A stretch of 64,000 bases of DNA from Sphingomonas sp. (GCA_017304655.1 JAFKLY010000002.1:682001-746000), one strand, 5' to 3'. Positions 27,359 through 36,411 are shown, numbered from the stretch's first letter. Translations and numbers: made by a program. Notes: generated by a model not told the origin, from the sequence alone.

Positions 27359-27528
27359 TTAAAAAAATGCGGCGCGTTCGGCTCAAAACAGGATCGATGT
27401 TTGACCGGTTGTGCCGCGTGGCGCTGATCTCTATTGGCGGAGAAATTAACGAGAAGTTTCCGGCTTGGCCGATCAAGGGTCTGAGCGGCGTTAAGCAGAA
27501 TTCGGGCATCAGGGGCGAGGCGGCGGCG

Positions 27529-28005
27529 ATGGTGAAAGTGGGTGTGATCATGGGGTCCCGTTCGGACTGGGAGACCATGCGTCACGCGGCCGACGTGCTG
27601 CAGGCTCTTGAAATCGAACATGAATGCAAGGTCGTCTCGGCGCATCGCACGCCCGATCGGCTGGTGTCCTATGCCAAGGCCGCGGCCGGTCGCGGCATCA
27701 ATGTGATCATTGCCGGCGCGGGCGGCGCGGCGCATCTGCCGGGCATGGTCGCGTCCATGACACGGCTGCCGGTGCTGGGCGTGCCTGTCCAGTCGGCAGC
27801 GCTGTCCGGCATGGATAGCCTGCTCTCCATCGTGCAGATGCCCGGGGGTATTCCCGTCGGCACCCTCGCCATCGGCAAGCCGGGCGCGATCAATGCCGGC
27901 CTGCTGGCGGCGGCGATTCTCGCCAATGGCGACTCGGAGCTCGCCACGCGGCTGGAGGCCTGGCGCGCCGCGCAGACCGAGGCGGTGGCGGATACGCCTG
28001 AATGA
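27529..28005 (+). CDS. purE: 5-(carboxyamino)imidazole ribonucleotide mutase
   Basis: 158 residues, class I PurE. The active-site patterns [25 protein letters not shown] and [15 protein letters not shown] are all present. It moves the carboxyl group of N5-CAIR to give CAIR in purine synthesis. The start at 27529 is chosen from conservation; the open frame continues upstream without homology. Its stop overlaps the purK start by 4 bases (ATGA), so the pair is translationally coupled. Confidence 0.95.
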   Translation: MVKVGVIMGSRSDWETMRHAADVLQALEIEHECKVVSAHRTPDRLVSYAKAAAGRGINVIIAGAGGAAHLPGMVASMTRLPVLGVPVQSAALSGMDSLLSIVQMPGGIPVGTLAIGKPGAINAGLLAAAILANGDSELATRLEAWRAAQTEAVADTPE

Positions 28006-29090
28006 AGATCGTCCCTCCCGGCTCCACCGTTGGTATCGTCGGCGGCGGCCAGCTTGGCCGGATGCTTGCCATGGCCGCAGCGCAGCTTGGCTATCGCTCC
28101 CATATCTTCGCGCCGGAAGCGAGCGGCCCTGCGGCGGACGTGACGGCGGCCTGGACGCGCGGGGCCTATGAGGATGCGCAGGCATTGCGTGCCTTTGCCG
28201 ATGCGGTCGATGTGATCACCTACGAGTTCGAGAATGTACCGAGCGAGGCGGTCGCGCTGCTGGCCGGACTTGGCCATGTCCAGCCCAATGCCCGCGCGCT
28301 CGGCGTGGCGCAGGAGCGTCTGTCGGAGAAGAGCTTCGTCGCGGGGCTGGGCGGGCGCACCGCGCCTTACGCGCCGGTCGGGAGCCGGGACGATCTGGCG
28401 GCTGCGATTGCAACAGTGGGCGCGCCAGCGATCCTCAAGACCACGCGCTTCGGCTATGACGGCAAGGGGCAGGCGCGGCTGATGAACGCCACGCCCGAGA
28501 CGCTGGACCGCGCGTGGGCGGAGATTGCGCAGCAGCCGGCGATCCTCGAAGGCTTCGTGCATTTCGAGCACGAATTTTCCGTGATCCTGGTGCGCGGGCG
28601 CGATGGCGAGGTGCGCTTCTGGGATTCGCCGCTCAATGTCCATGAGGACGGGATACTCGCGACCTCCAACGTGCCGGCGCCCGCCGCGGTGCTCGCGCAG
28701 GTCGAGGAGGCTCGCGCTATCGCCGCGAAAGTGGCCGATGCGCTCGATTATGTGGGCGTGCTGACGCTGGAGTTTTTTGCCGGAGACGAAGGGCCGATCT
28801 TCAACGAGATGGCGCCGCGCGTGCACAATAGCGGTCACTGGACGATCGAAGGCGCCGTCACCAGCCAGTTCGAGAACCATGTCCGCGCTGTCTGCGGCCT
28901 GCCGCTCGGCTCGACTCGGATCGCCGCCCCGGCCGTCAGCATGGAGAACATCATCGGTGCGCGCGCGAACGACTGGGCGGACATCCTCGCGGACGAGACC
29001 GCGCATCTCCACCTGTATGGCAAGCACGAGGCGCGCGCCGGTCGCAAGATGGGCCATATCACGCGCCTCCATTTCGATCTGCAGGACTGA
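28002..29090 (+). CDS. purK: 5-(carboxyamino)imidazole ribonucleotide synthase
   Basis: 362 residues, ATP-grasp fold. The N-terminal [13 protein letters not shown], the [10 protein letters not shown] segment, [14 protein letters not shown] (ATP lysine) and [17 protein letters not shown] (metal site) identify PurK. It makes N5-CAIR from AIR, ATP and bicarbonate for PurE. It overlaps purE by 4 bases and is followed 6 bases later by folA. Confidence 0.96.
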   Translation: MKIVPPGSTVGIVGGGQLGRMLAMAAAQLGYRSHIFAPEASGPAADVTAAWTRGAYEDAQALRAFADAVDVITYEFENVPSEAVALLAGLGHVQPNARALGVAQERLSEKSFVAGLGGRTAPYAPVGSRDDLAAAIATVGAPAILKTTRFGYDGKGQARLMNATPETLDRAWAEIAQQPAILEGFVHFEHEFSVILVRGRDGEVRFWDSPLNVHEDGILATSNVPAPAAVLAQVEEARAIAAKVADALDYVGVLTLEFFAGDEGPIFNEMAPRVHNSGHWTIEGAVTSQFENHVRAVCGLPLGSTRIAAPAVSMENIIGARANDWADILADETAHLHLYGKHEARAGRKMGHITRLHFDLQD

Positions 29091-29096
29091 GCGGCC

Positions 29097-29606
29097 GTGA
29101 GCGGGACGGGCCGGGATCGACCGGAAATCGTGCTGTTGCTTGCCCGCGCCGACAATGGCGTGATCGGCGCGGATGGCGACATTCCCTGGCATATTCCCGG
29201 CGACCTCAAGCGGTTCAAGGCGATGACCATGGGCACGCCGATGGTGATGGGGCGCAAGACGTTCGAGAGCCTGCCCGGCCTGTTGCCCGGTCGGCGGCAC
29301 ATCGTCCTGACGCGCGACACGCATTGGCAGGCGGAAGGGGCGGAGGTCGTCCACAGCGTCGATGAGGCGATTGCGGTCGGTGGTGGCCCGGTCCTTTCGG
29401 TGATAGGCGGGGCGGAGGTCTATCGGCTGTTCGAGCCGATCGCCGACCGGCTGGAAATCACGCAGGTCGCGCTGGCGCCTGCGGGCGACGCGCGGATCGC
29501 CGAGCCCGATGCGGCGCGCTGGGTCGAAACCGCGCGGGAGGACGTGCCCGCGCGGGACAGCGCTCCGGCGTTCAGCTACCGCACTTATCATCGTCGGGCG
29601 CCCTGA
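29097..29606 (+). CDS. folA: dihydrofolate reductase
   Basis: 169 residues with a GTG start. The hallmarks LLLARADNGVIGADGDIPWHIPGDLKRFK (catalytic Asp after GDIPW), MGRKTFESLP and SVIGGAEVYRLF are present. It reduces dihydrofolate to tetrahydrofolate with NADPH. It follows purK by 6 bases, so folate supply and purine synthesis genes are likely co-transcribed. Confidence 0.95.
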   Translation: MSGTGRDRPEIVLLLARADNGVIGADGDIPWHIPGDLKRFKAMTMGTPMVMGRKTFESLPGLLPGRRHIVLTRDTHWQAEGAEVVHSVDEAIAVGGGPVLSVIGGAEVYRLFEPIADRLEITQVALAPAGDARIAEPDAARWVETAREDVPARDSAPAFSYRTYHRRAP

Positions 29607-29657
29607 GTGGCGGGAGGGGCTGGCGCCCGCGCGCGGCCGTGCGTATAGGCCCAGCCA

Positions 29658-30590
29658 ATGGAACGGATCATCAGCGGGGAGCCGGTTCCCGCGCATCTGC
29701 GCGGCGCTGTCATCGCCCTTGGCAATTTCGACGGCTTCCATCTCGGGCATCAGGCAGTGGTGGCCCGCGCCGTCGAGCGCGCCCGTCATGAAGGGCGCCC
29801 GGCGATCGTCGCGACGTTCGACCCGCATCCGATCCGCCTGTTCCAGCCCGATGCGGCGCCGTTCCGCCTGACGACGCTGGATCAGCGCGAGCGGCTTTTT
29901 GCGGAGGCAGGGGCGGATGCCATGCTCGTCTTCCGCTTCACGCGGGAGCTGGCGGCAAAGAGCGCCGAGGATTTCGTGGCGCTGCTCGCCGGGGATTTTG
30001 GCGCGGCCGGCGTGGTGACGGGCGAGGACTTCACCTTCGGGCGGGGGCGCAGCGGCACTGTGGCCGTGCTGCAGCATCTTGGGGCGGACTATAGCCTCAC
30101 AGCGCAGGCCGTGGCGCCGATTCTCGACGAGAGCGGCGCGGTGATCTCCTCCAGCCGCATCCGCGAAGCGCTGCGGGCGGGCGATTGCGCGACGGCCACG
30201 CGCCTGCTGACGCGACCCTTCGCCATCCAGGGCACGGTGATCCATGGCGACAAGCGCGGGCGCACCATCGGCTTCCCCACGAGCAACATGGAGATGGGGA
30301 AGTATGTGCGCCCGGCCTACGGGATTTATGCGGTGCGCGTGCGCTTGCCTGATGGCCGCATGCTCGGCGGCGCGGCCAATCTGGGTATACGGCCCACCTT
30401 CGCTCCGCCCCGGGAGTTGCTGGAGACCTTCATCTTCGATTTTTCCGGCGATCTGTATGGCCAGACCATCGAGGTCAGCCTGATCGAGCGGCTGCGCGGC
30501 GAAGCGAAGTTCGACAGCCTGGACGCGCTCGTCACCCAGATGAACAAGGACGTGGCGCAGGCACGGGCGATTCTGGGCAATCCCGCTTAG
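29658..30590 (+). CDS. ribF: bifunctional riboflavin kinase / FAD synthetase
   Basis: 310 residues. The N-terminal nucleotidyltransferase domain contains GNFDGFHLGHQAVV near residue 24 and the TFDPHPIRLF segment; the C-terminal kinase domain contains KRGRTIGFPTSNM near residue 200. It makes FMN from riboflavin and then FAD. The gap from folA is 51 bases. It is followed by the second copy of the dispersed repeat. Confidence 0.96.
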   Translation: MERIISGEPVPAHLRGAVIALGNFDGFHLGHQAVVARAVERARHEGRPAIVATFDPHPIRLFQPDAAPFRLTTLDQRERLFAEAGADAMLVFRFTRELAAKSAEDFVALLAGDFGAAGVVTGEDFTFGRGRSGTVAVLQHLGADYSLTAQAVAPILDESGAVISSSRIREALRAGDCATATRLLTRPFAIQGTVIHGDKRGRTIGFPTSNMEMGKYVRPAYGIYAVRVRLPDGRMLGGAANLGIRPTFAPPRELLETFIFDFSGDLYGQTIEVSLIERLRGEAKFDSLDALVTQMNKDVAQARAILGNPA

Positions 30591-30636
30591 GCTGGATGGG
30601 GCGCCAGAGCCGGCGCCGACGGGGCTGCGCACGACG

Positions 30637-30900
30637 GTCCAACAGGGCGCCGGGCGCCGAAAGTTCACGAAGTTCACGACACGGGGGCGTGAACTTCCGC
30701 TTCCATGCGCGTTTCGGCAGAGCGTTTGAGGCGGCCGCCAGCGCCTGGTCCGACGAGCCCGTGTGGCTCGGCCGGGTCCGAGAGACGTCATCATGAGAAA
30801 GAGCCGCGCTTCGCCCGGACCCGTCGCTTGTCGACGGGAACAGGTGTCCGGCTGTGCTGCCATGGCGGTTGGGCTGTAGGACAGGGGAAAGTGATGGGGC
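30637..30900. repeat. dispersed intergenic repeat, copy 2
   Basis: Related to 206-465. Here the left hairpin is perfect: GAAGTTCACG (30670-30679) and CGTGAACTTC (30689-30698) around ACACGGGGG, with AAGTTCACG also duplicated in tandem just before. Shared blocks include GTCCAACAG, TCCGACGAGCC, ATGAGAAAGA (30793) and GTAGGACAG. A second hairpin (CCCGTCG/CGACGGG, 30820-30838, inside CCGGAC/GTCCGG) lies where copy 1 has a different stem. It occupies the gap after ribF. No protein gene is supported. Confidence 0.75.
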
Positions 30901-30917
30901 GGTCTGAGCGGAACGGT

Positions 30918-31053
30918 CCCTCTCCCGCTTGCGGGAGAGGGAGGGGCCCACCGCGAAGCGGTGGAAGGGTGAGGGTCTTCTCAGAGATCTCACCCGGCAT
31001 CTGCAAAGGAAAGAAAGACCCTAACCCAACCCTCTCCCGCAAGCGGGAGAGGG
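30918..31053. repeat. paired palindromic repeat (BIME-like)
   Basis: Two near-identical 24-base palindromes, with arms CCCTCTCCCGC and GCGGGAGAGGG, lie at 30918-30941 and 31030-31053. Between them are a smaller hairpin (CCACCGC/GCGGTGG, 30948-30964) and inverted flanks (AGGGTGAGGGTC versus GACCCTAACCC). This paired, mirror-image layout is that of bacterial interspersed mosaic elements built from REP units. The rest of the gap to 31209 shows only the upstream region of the next gene. Confidence 0.75.
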
Positions 31054-31209
31054 CTAAAGGAAGGTCCGCAAAGTTATTGGGTTCACACTGTGGAGCCTCC
31101 TGAGACCGGATAGCCACCGCGCCGCCCACCCCGCCATGACATTCGCGCTTTCGCGGGGCCGCCGACCGGGCAATAAGAGTTTGCCCAACAAGAGAAAAAC
31201 GGAGAGAGC

Positions 31210-31773
31210 ATGACCCAGGCCCCCACCATCGAGACGCCGCGCCTGATCTTGCGCGCCTTTCGGGCCGACGATGTCGAGACCTTCTGCGCGCAGATGGCCA
31301 ATGACGCCTTCGCCATGTTCATCACGCGCGAGGGGCGGGGGCTGAGCCATGGCGAGAGCTGGCAGCGCTTCTGCTCCATGGCGGGGCATTGGGTGGCGCG
31401 CGGCTATGGCAATTTCGCGGTGGAGGAGAAAGCGAGCGGGGCGTTCATCGGCCATCTTGGCCCGATGAACCCGCCGGGCTGGCCGGCCTTCGAGATCGGC
31501 TGGGGTATTTTTCCCGACTATCAGGGCAAGGGCTATGCGACCGAGGGCGCTGCCGCCGCCTTTCGCTGGGCGCATGAGGCGCTGGGGCAGCAAGAGACGC
31601 TGCACATGATCGACGACAGTAACGAAGGGAGCCAGAAAGTCGCGAGGGCGCTGGGCGCGGAACCGGGCGAGATGTGGACGCCCTTCTGGCCGGAGCCCAA
31701 GCCGGTGCGCAAATGGCGCACGACCTGGGACGCGTTCACCGCATCCCAGGCCTATGCGCGATTGACGGCCTGA
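31210..31773 (+). CDS. GNAT N-acetyltransferase, RimJ/RimL-like
   Basis: 187 residues. It begins with the family opening IETPRLILRAFRADDVE and has the acetyl-CoA region IGWGIFPDYQGKGYATEGAAAAF near residue 100. RimJ/RimL types acetylate protein N-termini, but many relatives act on small molecules or antibiotics, so the substrate is open. ACGGAGAGAGC provides the ribosome site. It is convergent with the small membrane-protein gene 17 bases away. Confidence 0.88.
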   Translation: MTQAPTIETPRLILRAFRADDVETFCAQMANDAFAMFITREGRGLSHGESWQRFCSMAGHWVARGYGNFAVEEKASGAFIGHLGPMNPPGWPAFEIGWGIFPDYQGKGYATEGAAAAFRWAHEALGQQETLHMIDDSNEGSQKVARALGAEPGEMWTPFWPEPKPVRKWRTTWDAFTASQAYARLTA

Positions 31774-31790
31774 TGGCTTCCGACGCGGCG

Positions 31791-31979
31791 TCAGCCGACG
31801 CGGATCGCGCCGAGCGAGCCGATCAGCCCGAAGGCCTGCAGCAGCCAGAGCACCACCACGATCACCACGACGGCGTTCAGGATGCTGCGAATCTTGCTGT
31901 CCATCGGAATGTAGCTGTTCACCAGCCACAACAGCACGCCGACGACGATCAGGACGATGACAATGGTAAGAAGCGGCAT
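31791..31979 (-). CDS. Thivi_2564 family small membrane protein
   Basis: 62 residues with two transmembrane helices (PLLTIVIVLIVVGVLLWLV and ILNAVVVIVVVLWLLQAFG) separated by NSYIPMDSKIR. The second part, with VVVLWLL and GLIG, is characteristic of this family of small inner-membrane proteins. The function is unknown. GGGAGACCCGAG precedes the start. Confidence 0.85.
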   Translation of the reverse strand: MPLLTIVIVLIVVGVLLWLVNSYIPMDSKIRSILNAVVVIVVVLWLLQAFGLIGSLGAIRVG

Positions 31980-32324
31980 CTCGGGTCTCCCTGTTTCCGC
32001 TCGGCCGCGCTTCCCCTGGTCTCGTCCGCCAATGCGTGGCGGGTGCGAGGGAAATGCTGAGCGGGTTGTTAACGGAACGAACGGATGGGCAGGATGGTTC
32101 CTGCCGATCCGGTGGCCCGGCGAAACGGCAGGAACCTCTCAAGGGCGCGCTTGCTTGCGCCGGCCCGCGCGCTCGCGTAGGGGCGTGCGCTGAGCAACAC
32201 ACAGACACTCTTGCGTTCGGGCCGCGCCTTGCCGGGGCCATCTGCGAGTGAAGGCGAAGAGACCCCCGTAAGGGTTGGTCCGGCCCTTCCCTCGGGGCGA
32301 ACGGGAGAGGATTGACGGAAGCCC
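31980..32324. other. gene-free upstream region of ileS with a strong inverted repeat (32096-32136)
   Basis: This 345-base stretch has no supported gene. GGTTCCTGCCG (32096-32106) and CGGCAGGAACC (32126-32136) form a perfect 11-base-pair stem. The 19-base loop itself holds a CCGG/CCGG inner pairing. A smaller GGCGC/GCGCC hairpin follows. It could be part of the ileS leader, a terminator or a small RNA. No T-box or leader peptide was recognised. Confidence 0.5.
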
Positions 32325-35300
32325 ATGACCGACCAGCCCGCCAAAGATACGCCGGACTACAAGTCCACCGTCTTCCTGCCCCAGACCGACTTCCCCATGA
32401 AGGCCGGCCTTGCGCAGAAGGAGCCGGGCATTCTCGCGCGCTGGCAGGCGCAGGATCTCTACGGCACGCTGCGCGCCCAGCGCGCCGGCCGCGAGCGCTT
32501 CATCCTCCATGATGGCCCGCCTTATGCCAATGGCGACATCCACATGGGCCACGCCATGAACAAGGTGCTGAAGGACATCATCGTCCGCAGCCAGACCCTG
32601 CTCGGCAAGGATGCGCCTTATGTGCCCGGCTGGGATTGTCATGGCCTCCCGATCGAATGGAAGATCGAGGAGGAGTATCGCAAGAAGAAGCAGAACAAGG
32701 ACGAGGTTCCCGCGCAGGAGTTCCGCGCCCAATGCCGCGCTTATGCGGATCGCTGGGTGGGCGTGCAGAAGGACCAGTTCAAGCGGCTCGGCATCATGGG
32801 CGATTGGGACGATCCCTATCTGACCATGAAATATGAGGCCGAGGCGGCGATCGTCGGCGAGCTGCTGAAGTTCGCGGAGAGCGGCCAGCTCTATCGCGGC
32901 GCCAAGCCGGTGATGTGGTCCCCGGTCGAGAGGACCGCGCTGGCCGAGGCCGAGGTGGAATATGAGGACGTCACCTCGACCCAGATCGACCTGGCCTTCG
33001 AGATCACCGACGCGCCGAATGCGCCGGAGCTGGTCGGCGCGCATGCGGTGATCTGGACGACCACCCCGTGGACGATTCCTGTGAACCAGGCGATCGCTTA
33101 TGGGGAGGAGATTGAGTATGTGTTAGTCGAGCCAACACTCGCGGTAGGACCGGGCGATGGGGATCGGGACGCGGCAATGCTCCACGTTGCCAATTGGCAA
33201 GCGAGGATGCCTAAGCGCCTCCTGGTTGCTGCAGATTTGGTCAGCAAATTCGCGGTTGGTTTTGAGCAGCGCCTTCGCAACGCTGTCGGTGAGGGGTTTT
33301 CGTTCGCTCCGATTGTGGTTCTCACAGAAACTTGGCGAGGCAAAGGCTCCGACCTCGCCGGTGCCATCGCTCGCCACCCGATGCACCATCTTGGCGGTTT
33401 TTTTGCCGAACCCCGTCCGTTCATCTCGGCGCCGCATGTCACCACCGATGCCGGCACGGGCCTCGTCCACATGGCACCGGATCATGGTGAAGAAGACTTT
33501 CTCGCGTGCAAAGACGTGGCTGATGCGCTTGGCACGCCCGCACTACCGCTGCGCCCCGTCTTCGCGGTCGAGGCGGACGGCGTCTATCGCGCCGACTGGC
33601 TGTGGTTGCCGCGTGGCGACGAGCGCTCGGGCAATGTCATCAATGTGAAGTTCAACGCGCCGGATGGTCCGATCTGCTCGGACCTGCGCGCGGCGGGTGC
33701 CCTGCTCTCGGCGGGCGATTTCAAGCATAGCTATCCGCACTCGTGGCGCTCCAAGGCGCGGATCATCTATCGCTGCACGCCGCAGTGGTTCATTCCGATG
33801 GACAAGGCGAGCACGGCGTCCGACTTCGTGGTGCCCAGCCTCATGGCCGGCGTCGGCGCGGGCATCGCCATGGCGGTGAACCCCGATACGCCCGATCACA
33901 CCATGACCAATGGCCCGACGCTGCGTGAAGTGGCGCTGGACGCCATCGAGCAGACCCGCTGGGTGCCGGCGCGATCGCGCAATCGCATCCATGCGATGGT
34001 GAGCGACCGGCCGGACTGGGTGATCTCGCGCCAGCGTGCCTGGGGCGTGCCGATCGCGCTTTATGTCGACCGGCAGACCGGCCAGTATCTCAACGACCCC
34101 GCCGTCAATGCCCGTATCGTCGAGGCGTTCCGGCAGGGTGGGGCGGATGCGTGGTTCGGTGCGGATCATCAGGCGCTATTGGGTGAGAACTACGCGCTGC
34201 AAGACTATGAAGTCGTGAACGATATTCTCGACGTGTGGTTCGACAGCGGCTCGACGCACAGCTTCGTGGTCGAGGCGCGCTATGGCAAGGATGCGCGGGC
34301 CGATCTCTACATCGAGGGGTCGGACCAGCATCGCGGCTGGTTCCAGTCCTCGCTGCTGGAAAGCTGCGGCACGCGCGGCCGCGCGCCTTATGGCGCCGTC
34401 CTCACCCACGGCTTCGCGCTGGACGGGCAGGGGCGGAAAATGTCCAAGAGCCTGGGCAACACCGTCGATCCGCTGAAGGTGATGGACGAGAGCGGCGCGG
34501 ACATCTTGCGCATGTGGGCGGCCTCCACCGACTATTTCGACGATGTGCGCATCGGCAAGGAAGTGCTGGCCGGCGCGTCCGACGCCTATCGCAAATTGCG
34601 CAATACTTTCCGCTATTTGCTGGGCGCTCTTGCTGGCTTCTCGGAAGAGGATCGCGTTGCGCCCAAGGCCATGCCGGAGCTGGAGCGCTACATGCTGCAC
34701 AAGCTCGCCGAGCTGGACGCGGTGCTGCGCGGCGTGGTCGACAAGGCGGAAGGCTCGGAAGACTGGCTGGAGTTCGGCCGCTACACGCGCGCGCTCAACG
34801 AGTTCGCCAACAACGATCTCTCGGCCTTCTTCTTCGATATCCGCAAGGACTGCCTCTATTGCGATATCGACCCCGCCACGGGGAAGGAGACGGACAAGCG
34901 CCGCGCCTATCGCACCGTGCTGGATCATGTCTTCCACGCGCTGGTGCGCTATGCCGCGCCGATCATTCCGTTCACCGCCGAAGAGGTGTGGCAGGCCCGC
35001 TATCCGAGCGAGGATGGCTCGGTCCACCTGCTCGAATGGCCGCAGGTGGAGCAGCGCTGGCTCGATCCGTCGCTGGGCGTGCGCTGGGCAGCGATCCGTT
35101 CATCGCGCGATCAGGTGAACGAGGCCATTGAGCCGCTGCGGCGGGAGAAGGTCGTGCGCTCCAGCCTGGAGGCGGACGTGCGCATGGCCGATGTGCCGGA
35201 GGATGTGGATTTTGCCGAGATGTGCATCGTGGCGAGCGTGACGGCGGAAGCGGGCCTTGCCGCGCCCGTCATCACGCCCACCGCGCATCACAAGTGCGGC

Positions 35301-35375
35301 CGCTGCTGGCGCCTGCTGCCCGATGTGACGCAGGACGGCGCGCTGTGCGGCCGCTGCGAGGATATTCTCGCATGA
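32325..35375 (+). CDS. ileS: isoleucyl-tRNA synthetase
   Basis: 1016 residues, slightly long for the family. The class I motif HMGH is at residues 73-76 (PPYANGDIHMGH), KMSKS near residue 705, the CP1 editing domain between (with GLVHMAPDHGEEDF), the anticodon domain after, and a C-terminal zinc finger (CGRC, then CGRC). It charges tRNA-Ile and hydrolyses Val-tRNA. Roughly codons 260-408 (about 33105-33550) use codons rare in the flanks (TTA, CTA, CGA, AGG, ACA, GTA), suggesting a recombined tract. Its stop overlaps the lspA start by 4 bases. Confidence 0.96.
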   Translation: MTDQPAKDTPDYKSTVFLPQTDFPMKAGLAQKEPGILARWQAQDLYGTLRAQRAGRERFILHDGPPYANGDIHMGHAMNKVLKDIIVRSQTLLGKDAPYVPGWDCHGLPIEWKIEEEYRKKKQNKDEVPAQEFRAQCRAYADRWVGVQKDQFKRLGIMGDWDDPYLTMKYEAEAAIVGELLKFAESGQLYRGAKPVMWSPVERTALAEAEVEYEDVTSTQIDLAFEITDAPNAPELVGAHAVIWTTTPWTIPVNQAIAYGEEIEYVLVEPTLAVGPGDGDRDAAMLHVANWQARMPKRLLVAADLVSKFAVGFEQRLRNAVGEGFSFAPIVVLTETWRGKGSDLAGAIARHPMHHLGGFFAEPRPFISAPHVTTDAGTGLVHMAPDHGEEDFLACKDVADALGTPALPLRPVFAVEADGVYRADWLWLPRGDERSGNVINVKFNAPDGPICSDLRAAGALLSAGDFKHSYPHSWRSKARIIYRCTPQWFIPMDKASTASDFVVPSLMAGVGAGIAMAVNPDTPDHTMTNGPTLREVALDAIEQTRWVPARSRNRIHAMVSDRPDWVISRQRAWGVPIALYVDRQTGQYLNDPAVNARIVEAFRQGGADAWFGADHQALLGENYALQDYEVVNDILDVWFDSGSTHSFVVEARYGKDARADLYIEGSDQHRGWFQSSLLESCGTRGRAPYGAVLTHGFALDGQGRKMSKSLGNTVDPLKVMDESGADILRMWAASTDYFDDVRIGKEVLAGASDAYRKLRNTFRYLLGALAGFSEEDRVAPKAMPELERYMLHKLAELDAVLRGVVDKAEGSEDWLEFGRYTRALNEFANNDLSAFFFDIRKDCLYCDIDPATGKETDKRRAYRTVLDHVFHALVRYAAPIIPFTAEEVWQARYPSEDGSVHLLEWPQVEQRWLDPSLGVRWAAIRSSRDQVNEAIEPLRREKVVRSSLEADVRMADVPEDVDFAEMCIVASVTAEAGLAAPVITPTAHHKCGRCWRLLPDVTQDGALCGRCEDILA

Positions 35376-35887
35376 GTGCCGCCGCGCAGCTTCACCGCAC
35401 GCTCGGCCTCTCGGTCGCGCTCGGCACCCTGCTGCTCGATCAGCTGATCAAGTTCATCGTCACCCACACACTCCAGCTTCAGTCGCGCGGGCCGCTGGGC
35501 ATCGAGATCACGCCCTTCTTCAACCTCACCTGGACGGAGAATCGCGGCGTCTCGATGGGCTTCTTCTATGCCGAGACGGATCTCATGCGCTGGCTGCTCG
35601 TCGTCATGACGCTGGCCATCGCCGGCTTCGTCGCCTGGTGGATGTGGCGCGAGAAGGAGCGGGAAGACGCGCTGGCGCTCGGCCTCGTCCTCGGCGGGGC
35701 CATCGGCAACATCATCGACCGGGTGCGGCTGGGCTATGTCATCGATTATGCGGATCTGCATATCGGGGCCTGGCGGCCGTTCCTCATCTTCAACCTCGCC
35801 GATGCCGCGATTACCATCGGCGTGCTCATCCTGCTTGCGCGGGCGCTGCTGCTGCGCGAAAAGACCGCAGCCAAGGAGTCACAGTAA
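35372..35887 (+). CDS. lspA: signal peptidase II (prolipoprotein peptidase)
   Basis: 171 residues with four predicted membrane helices. Conserved segments TENRGVSMGFF, GGAIGNIIDRVRLG, VIDYADLH and FNLADAAITIG carry the asparagine and the two catalytic aspartates of this aspartic protease. It cleaves lipoprotein signal peptides in the inner membrane. ATGA overlap with ileS and 0-base spacing to the next lipoprotein gene indicate an operon. Confidence 0.96.
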   Translation: MSAAAQLHRTLGLSVALGTLLLDQLIKFIVTHTLQLQSRGPLGIEITPFFNLTWTENRGVSMGFFYAETDLMRWLLVVMTLAIAGFVAWWMWREKEREDALALGLVLGGAIGNIIDRVRLGYVIDYADLHIGAWRPFLIFNLADAAITIGVLILLARALLLREKTAAKESQ

Positions 35888-36307
35888 ATGCGTCTTACCC
35901 TCTGCCTGCCTCTGGCCCTGACGGGCATCCTCCTGCTTTCGGCCTGTGGCGGCACCAGCCTGTTCAACCGCGACCGCCCGGATGAGATGGCCGTGTCGCG
36001 CCAGCCCCCGCTCGTGATTCCGCCCGATTTCTCGCTGACCCCGCCCGCGCCCGGAACTGCCGCTGCCCAGCAGAACACGCTGCAGCAGCAGGCGCTGGAA
36101 GCGATGTTCGGCGGCACCGCGCCGCGCAGCACGAGCGAGAATTCCACCCTGCGTCAGGCCGGCCGGTCGATTGCCGAGGTCGGCATCCGCTCCTCGGTCG
36201 GCGACACCAAGACCGAAGTGGTCGACAAGGGCACGACCGTGCAGGATATCGTCTCCGCGCCGGAAGGTGACGGTCAGGCCGCACGCGTGGTCGCCTCGGC
36301 CCAGTAA
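35888..36307 (+). CDS. DUF3035 lipoprotein (BamF-like)
   Basis: 139 residues. A lipobox LLSACGG at residues 16-22 gives an acylated Cys20. The mature part is proline- and glutamine-rich, with NRDRPDEMAVSRQPPLVIPPDFSL, which is the DUF3035 core. In Caulobacter this family is the BamF component of the outer-membrane protein assembly complex. It begins directly after lspA, whose product would process it. Confidence 0.88.
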   Translation: MRLTLCLPLALTGILLLSACGGTSLFNRDRPDEMAVSRQPPLVIPPDFSLTPPAPGTAAAQQNTLQQQALEAMFGGTAPRSTSENSTLRQAGRSIAEVGIRSSVGDTKTEVVDKGTTVQDIVSAPEGDGQAARVVASAQ

Positions 36308-36322
36308 GCCTCGCTTGCGTCC

Positions 36323-36342
36323 CCCTCCCGTTCGCGGGAGGG
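36323..36342 (+). terminator. hairpin after the BamF-like gene
   Basis: CCCTCCCG and CGGGAGGG form an 8-base-pair stem closed by a TTCG tetraloop, 15 bases after the stop. There is only a weak T-run. It also resembles the REP-like palindromes of this window. Confidence 0.5.
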
Positions 36343-36348
36343 CGCTTG

Positions 36349-36411
36349 CTATCCGACGACCCGCTCCGCCAGTGCCATGGCTGCCGCCGGATTGCGCTCC
36401 TTGGCGCCGGC
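36349..36411 (-). pseudogene. orphan duplicate of the DUF72 gene 3' end
   Basis: Read on the minus strand, this encodes IAGAKERNPAAAMALAERVV and a TAG stop, almost the same as the end of the intact DUF72 gene at 36826-36888. Over 64 aligned bases (36348-36411 versus 36825-36888) I count 7 differences, several synonymous. No DUF72 reading frame continues upstream of it. The two copies are in the same orientation and flank the small membrane-protein gene, so an insertion or a partial duplication-deletion has occurred here. Confidence 0.8.

Noticed and set aside
30596..30796. Open frame in repeat copy 2 sharing NFRF and SDEPV with a frame in copy 1
   Set aside because: The shared residues follow from nucleotide similarity; downstream of them the two copies are in different frames, so coding is not supported.
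27669..30863. Minus-strand open frame of 1064 codons opposite purE-purK-folA-ribF
   Set aside because: Shadow of four well-recognised genes; no start context or domain.
30918..31053. CRISPR array
   Set aside because: Only two palindromic units in inverted arrangement, with no regularly spaced direct repeats and no cas genes.
31980..32324. Small protein or T-box leader before ileS
   Set aside because: No conserved frame and no T-box-like element; only hairpins are visible.
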